This document shows positions 1-7,692 of a DNA stretch of 32,219 nt, piece by piece. The notes under the pieces are model-generated. The model saw nothing but the letters and a program-made list of their open reading frames with translations. It had not been told where the DNA came from and did not search any database. Every line of letters starts with the position of its first letter. The first letter of the stretch is position 1. Made by a program: the position numbers and the translations under genes. Where the stretch lies: contig JAQBQQ010000010.1 in NCBI GenBank assembly GCA_028286915.1, positions 1-32,219 of the forward strand. Direction: 5' to 3'. Origin of the DNA: Candidatus Peribacteria bacterium. GTDB taxonomy: Bacteria; Patescibacteriota; Gracilibacteria; Peribacterales; Peribacteraceae.

Positions 1-449
1 AGGCCGGAGACAGTCACCATGCAGGCCTGCACGAAAGCCGGCGTAAAGAACTCCGTCACGCGCTTGCCATAGTTGGTCATGGCACGCGTGCCAACCAGAC
101 CGATAGTCGGCTGGCTCAAAATAGACAGATCGCCTTTATAGGACAGAAAAACCGGCGGATCCCCTATTTCCAGTAACCGCGACGGATACAGCGGATCGAA
201 CATATCCACAATCTGGATACCGCGTCTGGCCAGCTCCGTGGCATACCGGTTGGCATCAAACTCTTCCAGGCGCACCAGCGTCTTTTCGACGGTATCCGGC
301 CGGCAGCCAAGCGCCTGCAACAGTTCCGGCCCCATCCGCGTAAGTGCCGTTTCCAAATCACCATACACACCCAGCATGGCTTCCAACCGGTCTTTGGTAA
401 GAACGTGCAGAAAGGACCAGGTAAGAAAGGCGGCATTCATCATGGCCAT
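1..449 (-). CDS. dprA: DNA processing protein DprA (N-terminal part, runs off left edge)
   Basis: DprA/Smf loads RecA onto incoming single-stranded DNA during natural transformation, in the cytoplasm. The visible product begins MAMMNAAFLTWSFLHVLTKD and runs 149 codons to the window edge. An N-terminal helical region (about residues 1-75) is followed by the family signature FDPLYPSRLL and then the start of the Rossmann-like fold, with PTIGLVGTRAMTNYGKRV and, at the edge, VTVSGL (normally SGLAxGID). Three in-frame ATGs lie at 449, 443 and 440; the first is chosen, but no convincing Shine-Dalgarno sequence decides between them. The C-terminal two thirds is outside the window. Identification rests on the ordered YPxxLL and GLVGTR motifs and is fairly secure. 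Confidence 0.88.
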   Translation of the reverse strand, partial: MAMMNAAFLTWSFLHVLTKDRLEAMLGVYGDLETALTRMGPELLQALGCRPDTVEKTLVRLEEFDANRYATELARRGIQIVDMFDPLYPSRLLEIGDPPVFLSYKGDLSILSQPTIGLVGTRAMTNYGKRVTEFFTPAFVQACMVTVSG

Positions 450-740
450 AAGCTTAGAACATAAGGCAACAACCTGTTAACTCGTTTGCTCGTTTATTTA
501 TTGATGATTGCATTTTTGCCCAACTGAATGCGACAAAAGACGTTCCACACCACCGCAGAACGCCTGCGGGACAGGTCTGGAAGATTGCTTTATTTTTAAC
601 GGTATAGTGGTTTATACTCACGCTCCTTCATAAGCAGGGATTGATCATTTCTTAGGTAGCCTTTAACACTACCAACTCTTGTCGGCCATAGTCCGCCACG
701 GCGGACGACGGCTGAACTCACTACTCACTACAGACTCATT
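450..740. other. intergenic region between dprA and tRNA-Thr
   Basis: No gene is visible. Possible promoters toward the tRNA are TTATTT-17-TATACT around 590-618 and TTGATC-17-TAACAC around 642-670; both are weak guesses. A perfect hairpin, GTCCGC-CACG-GCGGAC, occupies 691-706, just upstream of the tRNA. At about 546-558 the string CACCACCGCAGAAC resembles part of the repeat found at 2530, 3113 and 4247, but the match is too short to count as a copy. Confidence 0.4.
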
Positions 741-816
741 GCCACCCTAGCTCAGCTGGTAGAGCATCGGTATCGTAAACCGAGGGTCACCGGTTCAAAT
801 CCGGTGGGTGGCTCCA
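741..816 (+). tRNA. tRNA-Thr (anticodon CGU)
   Basis: A complete cloverleaf can be drawn. The acceptor stem GCCACCC (741-747) pairs with GGGTGGC (806-812). The D-arm contains GCTCAGCTGGTAGAGC. The anticodon stem TCGGT/ACCGA encloses the loop ATCGTAA with anticodon CGT (774-776). The T-arm is ACCGG-TTCAAAT-CCGGT. The discriminator is T813 and the CCA end is encoded at 814-816. CGU reads the ACG threonine codon. The tRNA stands alone, with PLD-family and dprA genes on the opposite strand on either side. Confidence 0.96.
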
Positions 817-871
817 TACAAATATATGCTTTAGTTTAAAGCAAAGGACAGCCTGGCTTCGATATACATTG

Positions 872-2254
872 CTACTTCGATGAAATAGCTCCTTCCAGAC
901 TGGCTTTCTGCTGATCAAATGATACACGATGAACCCGCTTGCTTATTCTCAAATCTTTTTGCAGTTGCGCCAGAAGCTCACGCGTAAAAGCACACTGCTG
1001 ATCATTAATAAGAATGTTTGTCTCACCAAGCTCCGTCGTAGCTTGAGTATTGAGATTGGCCGAACCCAAGAATGATATTTTTTGGTCTACCATAATACAC
1101 TTGGCATGTGTCATCACTGGCAAATAATATACTTCAATAGTCGGAAATTGAAGAAATTCAGACATAATTTTTTTATTGAGATCATCCTGCACATTTGCTT
1201 TTTCAGGAATGAGTATTTTTATTGATACCCCTCTTGCAGCCGCCTCTTTAATGGAAGATGATATCTCTTTATCGCCAAAGTAAGCCATTTCTATGATAAC
1301 TTCTTCTTGAGCCTTAGACAGCAACTGTTGGACAAGAGGTTTGATCTCCCGCGATTGAACAATGCCGTTTCGCACAACGTTGACGCCAAAATCAACTGCC
1401 AAATCTTTGTTGATTGCTTTAGCTCCTTTAACTCTGTCGAGGAATGAGCGGACAAGTTCGGGGCTGTCGACGATCTTTACCATATAGTCATGCCATTTTT
1501 TGTGGTATTCATCGCCAATATTTTGACCACCTGTAATGAGAGTTTTGTCATCAAAAATGTAGTATTTAGAATGATCATTACGGATATCATTTGCTTCGAC
1601 CCGAATATTCGGATGATCCAGTATTTGCCTGACCAATGGATTATTTTGCTGCAATGCACTTTTCGCTTCACCTTCATTTACATAAGTATTATCAATGACT
1701 TTTGCTTTCATCCTCTCTGTAAAACTTAGGTCTTTATGAAAAAAACTTTGCTTATTTTGTTCGGCATGTTCAAAAAGCCCGCCAAGTCGATCTTTGACAA
1801 TTGTCACTTTCACACCCCTGTTTGCAGCCCCCAGAAGCTCACTGGCTATATTATTTCCTATCTCATCGTCTCTCCAAATAAAGATATTTATTTGAATAGA
1901 TTTTTGAGCAGTACGGATTTGTTCCACAATTTTTTCAAATGCGTCTTTACCATCAATTAACAATTCTATCTTCTCGACAAGTGCAGTCTCATAAGGGCCT
2001 GAATGAGCGAACAAAGGATGGTCAGGGAAAAGAGCATGTAATTTGGTCCAAATAGTATTTGCAAAATAAGACTGATTATTCTTCTCGGCCTTCTGGGTGT
2101 CTTTTTGAATAACAGTTAAAAGATCAGTGATTTCCTGACAATCAGCAGCGTTCAGATCTTTTTTGGAAGCAAGAATATCATTGATACGCTTAACTGCATC
2201 TAAAGTCGCTATAGCCGACTCTTTCAACTGCTGCGTAGTTTCAATGCCCATCAT
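872..2254 (-). CDS. phospholipase D / cardiolipin synthase-like protein with two HKD motifs
   Basis: The 460-aa protein belongs to the PLD superfamily, whose members cleave or transfer phosphodiester bonds, as in cardiolipin synthases, phospholipases and some nucleases. Both catalytic motifs are intact: HSKYYIFD (about residues 228-235, followed by GGQNIGDEY) and HAKCIMVD (about 383-390, followed by GSANLNTQ). HxKxxxxD repeated twice with GS/GG-x-N downstream is the family hallmark. The N-terminal ~100 residues are helical and charged, with no obvious transmembrane segment, unlike typical Cls enzymes, so the substrate is uncertain. The start at 2254 (MMGIETTQ) is chosen because it overlaps the end of a small upstream gene by 14 nt, suggesting coupled translation; a longer start at 2311 is possible. 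The region is A+T-rich. Confidence 0.85.
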   Translation of the reverse strand: MMGIETTQQLKESAIATLDAVKRINDILASKKDLNAADCQEITDLLTVIQKDTQKAEKNNQSYFANTIWTKLHALFPDHPLFAHSGPYETALVEKIELLIDGKDAFEKIVEQIRTAQKSIQINIFIWRDDEIGNNIASELLGAANRGVKVTIVKDRLGGLFEHAEQNKQSFFHKDLSFTERMKAKVIDNTYVNEGEAKSALQQNNPLVRQILDHPNIRVEANDIRNDHSKYYIFDDKTLITGGQNIGDEYHKKWHDYMVKIVDSPELVRSFLDRVKGAKAINKDLAVDFGVNVVRNGIVQSREIKPLVQQLLSKAQEEVIIEMAYFGDKEISSSIKEAAARGVSIKILIPEKANVQDDLNKKIMSEFLQFPTIEVYYLPVMTHAKCIMVDQKISFLGSANLNTQATTELGETNILINDQQCAFTRELLAQLQKDLRISKRVHRVSFDQQKASLEGAISSK

Positions 2255-2429
2255 CTGAAATGGGAGAAAAATCAAATGCCTCCTCTTTCTCGCGTGCTTC
2301 CAGCGCATCATTGAAATGAACTGTCAGGTGATGTGCAAGCTTCTCCTGATGAGCGATTTGCTGTCGCGACTTCTTTGCATCTTCAAAAAGATACTGAAAT
2401 CCCATATTTAATAATTGATTGGCGTTCAT
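2241..2429 (-). CDS. small hypothetical protein upstream of the PLD-like gene
   Basis: The 62-aa product (MNANQLLNMGFQYLFEDAKK...) is predicted helical, charged and soluble. I recognise no family. It is supported by an extended -10 box (TGATATAAT on the minus strand) ending about 13 nt before its ATG, and by a 14-nt overlap with the start chosen for the PLD-like gene, typical of an operon pair. The alternative is that this ORF and the PLD frame were one N-terminal region now split by a frameshift, since the PLD frame stays open back to 2311. I prefer two genes, with moderate confidence. Confidence 0.5.
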   Translation of the reverse strand: MNANQLLNMGFQYLFEDAKKSRQQIAHQEKLAHHLTVHFNDALEAREKEEAFDFSPISDDGH

Positions 2430-2442
2430 ATGTATTTGTTAT

Positions 2443-2451
2443 ATTATATCA
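2443..2451 (-). promoter_or_regulatory. extended -10 promoter for the small gene and PLD-like gene
   Basis: The minus strand reads TGATATAAT, a TGn extended -10 with a perfect TATAAT. The ATG at 2429 lies 13 nt beyond it, leaving an untranslated leader of only about 7 nt. No good -35 is visible, which fits an extended -10 promoter. Confidence 0.55.
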
Positions 2452-2529
2452 TATTTTTCTTAAAATTGATATATCTTAGTGATGGTTATCATACATATAA
2501 ATTCTTGGGTGATTTCCTAAGTATATTAG

Positions 2530-2565
2530 GCTTCGTTTCCAATCTGCTCCACCACAGAGCTCCAT
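2530..2565 (+). repeat. 36-nt intergenic repeat, copy 1
   Basis: This copy is identical over 36 nt to 4247-4282 and matches 3113-3135 over its central part. The core is CTGCTCCACCACAGAGCTCC. It contains a small GCTC/GAGC inverted pair around CACCACA. It lies upstream of the HAD gene, outside any credible coding sequence. Confidence 0.9.
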
Positions 2566-2612
2566 TTAAAAAAATATTAGACCAAACAAAGAAAGAGATT
2601 CACACTGCTATT

Positions 2613-3050
2613 ATGAAAGCAGTCATCTTCGACTATAACAGTACCATCTATAAACCTGATTCTGACGAACTTACAGAAGGAGCTTTGGATCTTTTACATC
2701 TTCTTAAACAAAAAGATATTACCCTCTTTCTTGTAGCAAAAGGTGATGAAAAGCGACGGGCTAGGATCCAAGAACTAGGATTGGAACCGTACTTTAAGAA
2801 AATTATCGTGAATCAGCAGAAATCCGGAAATGATTATGGCAGCTGTAAAAACGAAGTGCCTGCGGGTACCGAATTCTTTGCTGTTGGCGACCGGATTAAA
2901 GAAGAGATTACTTACGCAAACGAACAAGGAATGATCACTATCTGGTTTAAAAGTGGAAAGTTCTCAACTGAAGAACCGGAGAATGAAGCGGAAACACCTG
3001 CATTCATTATTACACATCTTAGTGAGGCGGCTGATATTATTCTTGGATAA
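2613..3050 (+). CDS. minimal HAD-superfamily hydrolase-like protein
   Basis: The 145-aa protein has a HAD-type Rossmann fold. Motif I is FDYNSTIY (D7 nucleophile position, N9, T11). The C-terminal half has VGDRIKEEITYANEQGM, matching the motif IV region with its acidic residues and the usual A-x3-GM ending. There is no cap domain, so it resembles the smallest phosphatases of the group. Motif I carries Asn where most HAD phosphatases have the second Asp (general acid/base), and motif IV has Glu in place of the second Asp, so catalytic ability is uncertain. The start at 2613 gives the normal MKAVIFD N-terminus; an upstream extension would translate the repeat and is rejected. The gene is flanked by repeat copies on both sides. 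Confidence 0.75.
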   Translation: MKAVIFDYNSTIYKPDSDELTEGALDLLHLLKQKDITLFLVAKGDEKRRARIQELGLEPYFKKIIVNQQKSGNDYGSCKNEVPAGTEFFAVGDRIKEEITYANEQGMITIWFKSGKFSTEEPENEAETPAFIITHLSEAADIILG

Positions 3051-3112
3051 CAAAAACTAAGCGACTAAGAATGATGCGGACACAAGTTCCTATGGGCAGG
3101 CTGCAGCTCTAG

Positions 3113-3135
3113 TCTGCTCCACCACAGAACTTCAT
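3113..3135 (+). repeat. intergenic repeat, diverged copy 2
   Basis: TCTGCTCCACCACAGA is identical to the other copies and is followed by ACTTCAT instead of GCTCCAT, with 20 of 23 positions shared. It lies between the HAD gene and the 354-aa orphan gene. The upstream part of the 36-nt unit is not recognisable here. Confidence 0.75.
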
Positions 3136-3169
3136 TGACACAAATAAATTAATAAACGATAATACCAAT

Positions 3170-4234
3170 ATGGGCATTGAGCATATCCCTGAAGGCATAC
3201 TCCATTCACAGAGTTTATTTACAATAGATAACGAACACTTTCACTTTTTACTTGAAGCAGTTTTTCAGGAAATTAGACCATACATTCGTGAGGAGTCAGG
3301 AGAAAATATCGAGAATAAGGTCGAATCAATATTTAAAGAAAAAGAAAGCAAGCGACCTAAGATATCAAAACCCTTCACGAGCATGCGTATTGCCATGCAT
3401 TACAATAGAAAATCTTTTGATGTAGAAGGCTTTAAAATCGCACAACCAGAAGCTGCTATTTATATAGATGGATTTTGCCATCTTCTTCGAGCCAAAGTAG
3501 CGCTCACATTATTTCCAGAAAAAATTGAAGAACTAATTGTAATTTTACAATCTGAAAATCTTCATGAATGGAATCCAAGTATTTTGGAACAAGAAGGACG
3601 TGTGGCCCTGAAAATGTGGTTATCAGATAATGTTCGAGACCGGCATGGTAAAATCGATTGGAAAATCATAACCCAAAAGGTAAACCAATTATACCCCTGT
3701 GAATTAAGATACATGGATCACCGTGATGCCTTTACACCTGAATCCGCGCTTGAAACCGCCAGAAAAGTTGCAGATGAATTTATTATGCAGAAAGGCCATT
3801 GGCATCCAGCTTATGATCTTGAAAGAAAAGATAAGGCTGTTTACAGTTATTTAACAGGATTGGATCAATTTCGACGGCCTTCTGACAGGCCCGATATAGA
3901 TCACAGAAAAGATACAAGACCCAACTGGTTTGCTATCGCTAAAGCAATGGGGCCTGACTACGAATCAACAATGATTGTAGGTCTTAAAGGTAACGAACAA
4001 AAACTTCGAACGTTTGATGAGGCTATTGACGAACTTTGCGATACTGTAAAAGACTTGGGCTGGAATAGCTGGAATGCCAACAAGTTAATGCATGGCAACA
4101 GCGCACTTTATGCTTGGTTTAAATACCATTGCAGAAATGAAATGGGGAAAGTGGACATACTGCGTATTTTAAAAGCTTTACCAATTGAAATACGAGAAAA
4201 ATATGCAAATTATGAACCACTTGATACGGAATAA
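3170..4234 (+). CDS. hypothetical protein, 354 aa
   Basis: I do not recognise this family. The product is soluble, without signal peptide or membrane segment, and rich in charged and aromatic residues. Notable stretches are a W-rich, metal-ligand-like region (MQKGHWHPAYDLERKDKAVY), RPDIDHRKDTRPNWFAIAKA, and a C-terminal LGWNSWNANKLMHGNSALYA. The many conserved-looking His, Asp and Trp residues suggest an enzyme or nucleic-acid-binding protein, but no catalytic motif can be assigned. The ATG at 3170 is used; there is no strong ribosome-binding site. A repeat copy ends 34 nt before the start and another begins 13 nt after the stop. Composition is A+T-richer than the genes beyond 5 kb, which suggests acquired DNA. 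Confidence 0.7.
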   Translation: MGIEHIPEGILHSQSLFTIDNEHFHFLLEAVFQEIRPYIREESGENIENKVESIFKEKESKRPKISKPFTSMRIAMHYNRKSFDVEGFKIAQPEAAIYIDGFCHLLRAKVALTLFPEKIEELIVILQSENLHEWNPSILEQEGRVALKMWLSDNVRDRHGKIDWKIITQKVNQLYPCELRYMDHRDAFTPESALETARKVADEFIMQKGHWHPAYDLERKDKAVYSYLTGLDQFRRPSDRPDIDHRKDTRPNWFAIAKAMGPDYESTMIVGLKGNEQKLRTFDEAIDELCDTVKDLGWNSWNANKLMHGNSALYAWFKYHCRNEMGKVDILRILKALPIEIREKYANYEPLDTE

Positions 4235-4246
4235 GTATTTTGCGAA

Positions 4247-4282
4247 GCTTCGTTTCCAATCTGCTCCACCACAGAGCTCCAT
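4247..4282 (+). repeat. 36-nt intergenic repeat, copy 3
   Basis: Identical over all 36 nt to 2530-2565. It starts 13 nt after the stop codon of the 354-aa gene and runs directly into the structured element at 4281-4346. Confidence 0.9.
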
Positions 4283-4346
4283 CCGTCTACGCTCCTGCGG
4301 GAGCTGCGCCGAGATTTCGCCGTAGGTTCAGAATTTTAAGACGGAT
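4281..4346. repeat. structured inverted-repeat element
   Basis: ATCCGTCT (4281-4288) is the exact reverse complement of AGACGGAT (4339-4346). Inside it, CTACG (4287-4291) can pair with CGTAG (4321-4325), and GCTCC-TGCG-GGAGC (4291-4304) forms a perfect hairpin. The following stretch, GGCGTAGTCCGCAGACGAAGCC (about 4352-4373), is of the GTAGTCCGC/GACGAAGCC type, and part of it resembles TAGTCCGCC and GGCGGACGAC near the tRNA at 689-709. No gene is seen up to 4413. Confidence 0.55.
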
Positions 4347-4413
4347 GCCTTGGCGTAGTCCGCAGACGAAGCCGGGCAGATCGTCCTACTCTACAAAGTT
4401 TTTCCTAACTTCA

Positions 4414-4953
4414 TTAAATAGAGAGCTCCAAATCATTTACTTTAATTATATGCAGCGCGCGGTTTCTTATCATTTCGTAGATTTCACGCAATTCCGTCTC
4501 GTATCGCTCCGTAGAAATTTTGCGCAGTTCTTTTTTGGATACGCCCATCATGACAGCGATATCATACTGTTCATAGAACCCACCGACCAATTCATCGGCC
4601 AATACAATTGACTCTTTAGTGGACACACTGTTGGCGGCTGCATGCGTCACATCAGTCGGCACCATAAATACATCATTTTCATTGGGTGAAGGACGGAAAA
4701 CACGCAAGAGCCTGGGCCGTATGGCGCGAGCGGTAACTGTATCGAAGCAAACCACAAAATCCCTGGCATACGGCCCGTCAGTTTCTCTGACAAGTCGCGT
4801 CCCCACGTTTAGGGTACGCATGTACCGTGCAAGACTGCTGTCTTCGAAGGACATATCTTTCTTGCGCAGTCCGATCCGGATATTTTCCTTCATGGATTGA
4901 AAAGCGCCGATAAATGCATCCGATGCCGGAATGGAAGGGGGCCAGGATTTCAT
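4414..4953 (-). CDS. hypothetical protein, 179 aa
   Basis: I do not recognise this protein. It is soluble, with mixed alpha/beta composition. The middle (YARDFVVCFDTVTARAIRPR, then FMVPTDVTHAAANSVSTKES) looks like a beta-rich domain, and the C-terminal third (VSKKELRKISTERYETELRE) is strongly helical and charged. Numerous basic residues and a palindrome over its promoter are compatible with a self-regulated DNA-binding protein, but that is inference only. The start at 4953 is the first ATG after an A+T-rich promoter (TTGCTA-16-TATATT). It is divergent from the haloperoxidase-like gene. Confidence 0.65.
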   Translation of the reverse strand: MKSWPPSIPASDAFIGAFQSMKENIRIGLRKKDMSFEDSSLARYMRTLNVGTRLVRETDGPYARDFVVCFDTVTARAIRPRLLRVFRPSPNENDVFMVPTDVTHAAANSVSTKESIVLADELVGGFYEQYDIAVMMGVSKKELRKISTERYETELREIYEMIRNRALHIIKVNDLELSI

Positions 4954-4963
4954 TATTAATAAT

Positions 4964-4980
4964 ATATACTAATAGTATAT
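4964..4980. promoter_or_regulatory. 17-bp palindrome overlapping the promoter of the 179-aa gene (operator candidate)
   Basis: ATATACTA-A-TAGTATAT is a perfect 8-bp inverted repeat around one central base. It sits 11 nt upstream of the ATG at 4953, inside the spacer and -10 region of the likely minus-strand promoter TTGCTA-16-TATATT. A repressor bound here would block that promoter and could also affect the divergent gene starting at 5077. Confidence 0.5.
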
Positions 4981-5076
4981 TTTAGCAAGTAGCATACCAT
5001 CCGTACTGATAACACCTCGTTGTTCGCATTCACAGCATTCATTGTACATACCGTTTCTATTCTCTATATTTCATAC

Positions 5077-7692
5077 ATGCGAAAAAAATCTGTGTGTATT
5101 TTAGCGATCCTTACTGTGCTTTTTTGCAGTACGCGTTCTACAAAAAGTCTGGGGTCCGGACTGGCGGATAGCGTCCGGCAGCCAATTCCTGTTGCACCTG
5201 TAAGCAAATTTACAACCAGTCCCGGTCATTTTATGTCGGTGGAGTTCCCTATGTCACAAAAGAAAAACTTTTCCTGCAATGCGGATGAAGTGCAGGTGAC
5301 CGTAAAAGGTTCTCCGGGGATTACCGCATGTCTGGACGGTACCACCTATGATTCCCTCACAGTGGATCTTACAATTGCCAAAGAGGAACTCCTTACGGAT
5401 CACAAAGATATCCGGGAAATTCTGGACGCTGCACAGTTGACGATCAAAGATCTGCCGAGCGGAGATCCCTTTATCAAAAAAAATACGTTATTCATACACA
5501 TCATGACGCAGTATGCACACTCGCTATGCAATGCAGATACCAGCAAACCAATAGTGAGTATTCCAAAGTCCGGCATCTACAATGCCTTTGCGCTTGCGCC
5601 AACCTGCAGTATTTCCGGCACCAGAAAAGAGGGATCGTCTGTGCGTCTGTCGGTTAATTTTCTGGACAGCAGCCACCAGAGCCGGACATATAGTTCACCC
5701 GCGCTCTCCTTCTCCGGTTCCTTTGCCGTCTTTGAAACGGGCACCGGTGAGCATCAGGTAACCTGCAGTTACCGTCCCAATTATTGCCTGCGGCCTGCAC
5801 TTTCTTCGCAGACGGTGACAGTCAAGGATCCTGTGCGTCACGCGCAGCAATCATATTCCGTGGCTCGCATGTGGAATGACGTTCTGCTCAATGCTATTTC
5901 GGTTGATAGAGTGAGACCGCCGGTACAGGCCAGGAATCTGTTTCATTTTGGCGCCATGCTGTATGACATCTGGACGCTCTATCACCCTTCCGAAAAACCG
6001 TATCTGCTTAACACAAAAACAGGCGGTACGGCGTGCAAGATCCAGGCGGATCCACGCTTATCCGGCACTATGGAAGAATCCATGAGCTACGCTGCCTATG
6101 CGCTCATCAAAGAGCGTTTTGCGGGGTCGCCGGGCTATGCTTCAACCCTGTCTGCGGCAGAGGCGCTCATGAATACCTTCGGGTATGACCCTGAGTATGT
6201 GACGCTGCGTGACCGGCAGAACCACCGGGCTGCTGCGCTGGGGAATTCTGTTGCTCACTGTTATGTTGCTTATGGCCTGAAGGACGGCTCCAACGAACAG
6301 GGGTCCTATGCCAACACCTATTACACATCTAAAAACCAACCGATTGATCCAAAGTCCCAGGGGAATCCCAATCTTACGGACTGGGATCACTGGCAGCCGA
6401 TTGCACTGGAGGTATTTGTTGACCAGGGAGGAAATGCCATTGCGGGCGGTGCGAGCGATTTTTTGGCTGCCGAATGGGGGAATGTTGCCCCTTTCTCTCT
6501 GCGTAACGATCAGCGTAAAGTTCTTGAAAGAGATGGCCAGACCTACAAAGTCTATCTGGACCCGGGCCCGCCACCGGCTTTCAGCGGCAGTACGGCCGAT
6601 GCCTACAAGTGGAATTTTCTGCTGACGGGCATCTGGTCCTCGCACCTTGATCCTGCCGATACTGTTCCCATAGATATTTCGCCGGCTGCCATGGGAAATT
6701 CCACTGCGTTGCCCACGTCCTTCAAAGAGATGCAGGATTTTTATTCGTTACTCATGGGAGGTACCAAATCTCTGGGCAGAGCCGTAAACCCTGTTACCAA
6801 CACGCCGTACGCTCCGCAAAAAGTGCTGCGGGGAGATTACACCAGAGCCATGGCCGAATACTGGGCCGATGGTCCGAAATCTGAAACGCCTCCGGGCCAC
6901 TGGTTTTCCATATTGAATACGGTGAGTAACCATCCGCAGTTTAAAAAAAGACTCTGGGGGAAAGGTCCGGAATTATCGACTCTGGAGTGGGACATAAAGA
7001 GTTATTTCACGTTGGGCGGGGCCATGCATGACGCGGCCATTGCCGCCTGGAGCACGAAGGGTTACTACGATGGCATTCGCCCTGTGTCGGTCATCCGGGC
7101 CATGGCGGATCACGGCCAGAGCACGGATAAAACGCTGCCTTCCTATGACCCGTTAGGCCTGCCTCTTGTGCCGGGCTATGTGGAACTCATTAAACCGGGC
7201 GACAAGCTGGCCGGTAAGAATAACCGCCGGGTGGGACAGGTGAAAATGCGCGCCTGGAAAGGGCCAAAGTTCATCCAGGATCCCGAGACCGATACCGCAG
7301 GTGTCGATTGGATTTTGGCGGCGAACTGGTGGCCGTACCAACGTCCGAGCTTTGTTACCCCGCCGTTCGGCGGCTATATGTCAGGCCATTCCACGTTCTC
7401 CCGGGCAGCAGCCGAGGTGCTTACGGCACTGACGGGCGATGCTTATTTCCCCGGTGGCATTCTCGAGTTGCCGGTCCATACCAATGCGTTTTTGGTATTC
7501 GAAAGTGGTCCAAGCCAGGATTTTACACTGCAATGGGCTACCTATGTTGACGCGGCTGATGCCTGCAGCTTGTCCCGTATCTGGGGAGGGATTCACACGC
7601 CCGCAGATGACATCGCCGGTCGTCTGGCCGGCAAACAGGTGGGCTTGCAGGCTGTAGAGTACGCAAAGAAATTTTTCTCTCCTTCACTATGA
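5077..7692 (+). CDS. exported vanadium-dependent haloperoxidase / PAP2-superfamily protein
   Basis: The 871-aa protein has an N-terminal signal peptide (MRKKSVCILAILTVLFC), an unassigned beta-rich domain up to about residue 255, and then the helical vanadium-haloperoxidase/PAP2 domain starting near SYSVARMWNDVLLNAI. The vanadate/phosphate-binding set is complete: KGYYDGIRP (K661, R668), SGHS (769-772, catalytic-region H771) and SRIWGGIHTPAD (S833, R834, H840, D844), matching KX6RP...SGH...SRX5HX3D. Such proteins oxidise halides with peroxide or act as acid phosphatases; the sequence alone does not decide which. The start at 5077 gives a clean signal peptide, whereas an ATG-less extension from 5020 would not. 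The stop overlaps the next start (ATGA), so the two are probably co-expressed. Confidence 0.88.
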   Translation: MRKKSVCILAILTVLFCSTRSTKSLGSGLADSVRQPIPVAPVSKFTTSPGHFMSVEFPMSQKKNFSCNADEVQVTVKGSPGITACLDGTTYDSLTVDLTIAKEELLTDHKDIREILDAAQLTIKDLPSGDPFIKKNTLFIHIMTQYAHSLCNADTSKPIVSIPKSGIYNAFALAPTCSISGTRKEGSSVRLSVNFLDSSHQSRTYSSPALSFSGSFAVFETGTGEHQVTCSYRPNYCLRPALSSQTVTVKDPVRHAQQSYSVARMWNDVLLNAISVDRVRPPVQARNLFHFGAMLYDIWTLYHPSEKPYLLNTKTGGTACKIQADPRLSGTMEESMSYAAYALIKERFAGSPGYASTLSAAEALMNTFGYDPEYVTLRDRQNHRAAALGNSVAHCYVAYGLKDGSNEQGSYANTYYTSKNQPIDPKSQGNPNLTDWDHWQPIALEVFVDQGGNAIAGGASDFLAAEWGNVAPFSLRNDQRKVLERDGQTYKVYLDPGPPPAFSGSTADAYKWNFLLTGIWSSHLDPADTVPIDISPAAMGNSTALPTSFKEMQDFYSLLMGGTKSLGRAVNPVTNTPYAPQKVLRGDYTRAMAEYWADGPKSETPPGHWFSILNTVSNHPQFKKRLWGKGPELSTLEWDIKSYFTLGGAMHDAAIAAWSTKGYYDGIRPVSVIRAMADHGQSTDKTLPSYDPLGLPLVPGYVELIKPGDKLAGKNNRRVGQVKMRAWKGPKFIQDPETDTAGVDWILAANWWPYQRPSFVTPPFGGYMSGHSTFSRAAAEVLTALTGDAYFPGGILELPVHTNAFLVFESGPSQDFTLQWATYVDAADACSLSRIWGGIHTPADDIAGRLAGKQVGLQAVEYAKKFFSPSL

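Noticed and set aside
164-480. ORFs on both strands inside the dprA region
   Set aside because: The minus-strand frame starting at 449 reads a clear DprA protein with YPxxLL and GLVGTR motifs; the other frames are shadows of it.
2530-4282. CRISPR array or classical attC sites
   Set aside because: Three copies are separated by whole genes, not regular spacers, and attC core sequences are not visible.
4240-4611. 123-codon ORF on the + strand
   Set aside because: It translates the 36-nt repeat, the structured element and the antisense of the 179-aa gene, with no coding-like composition.
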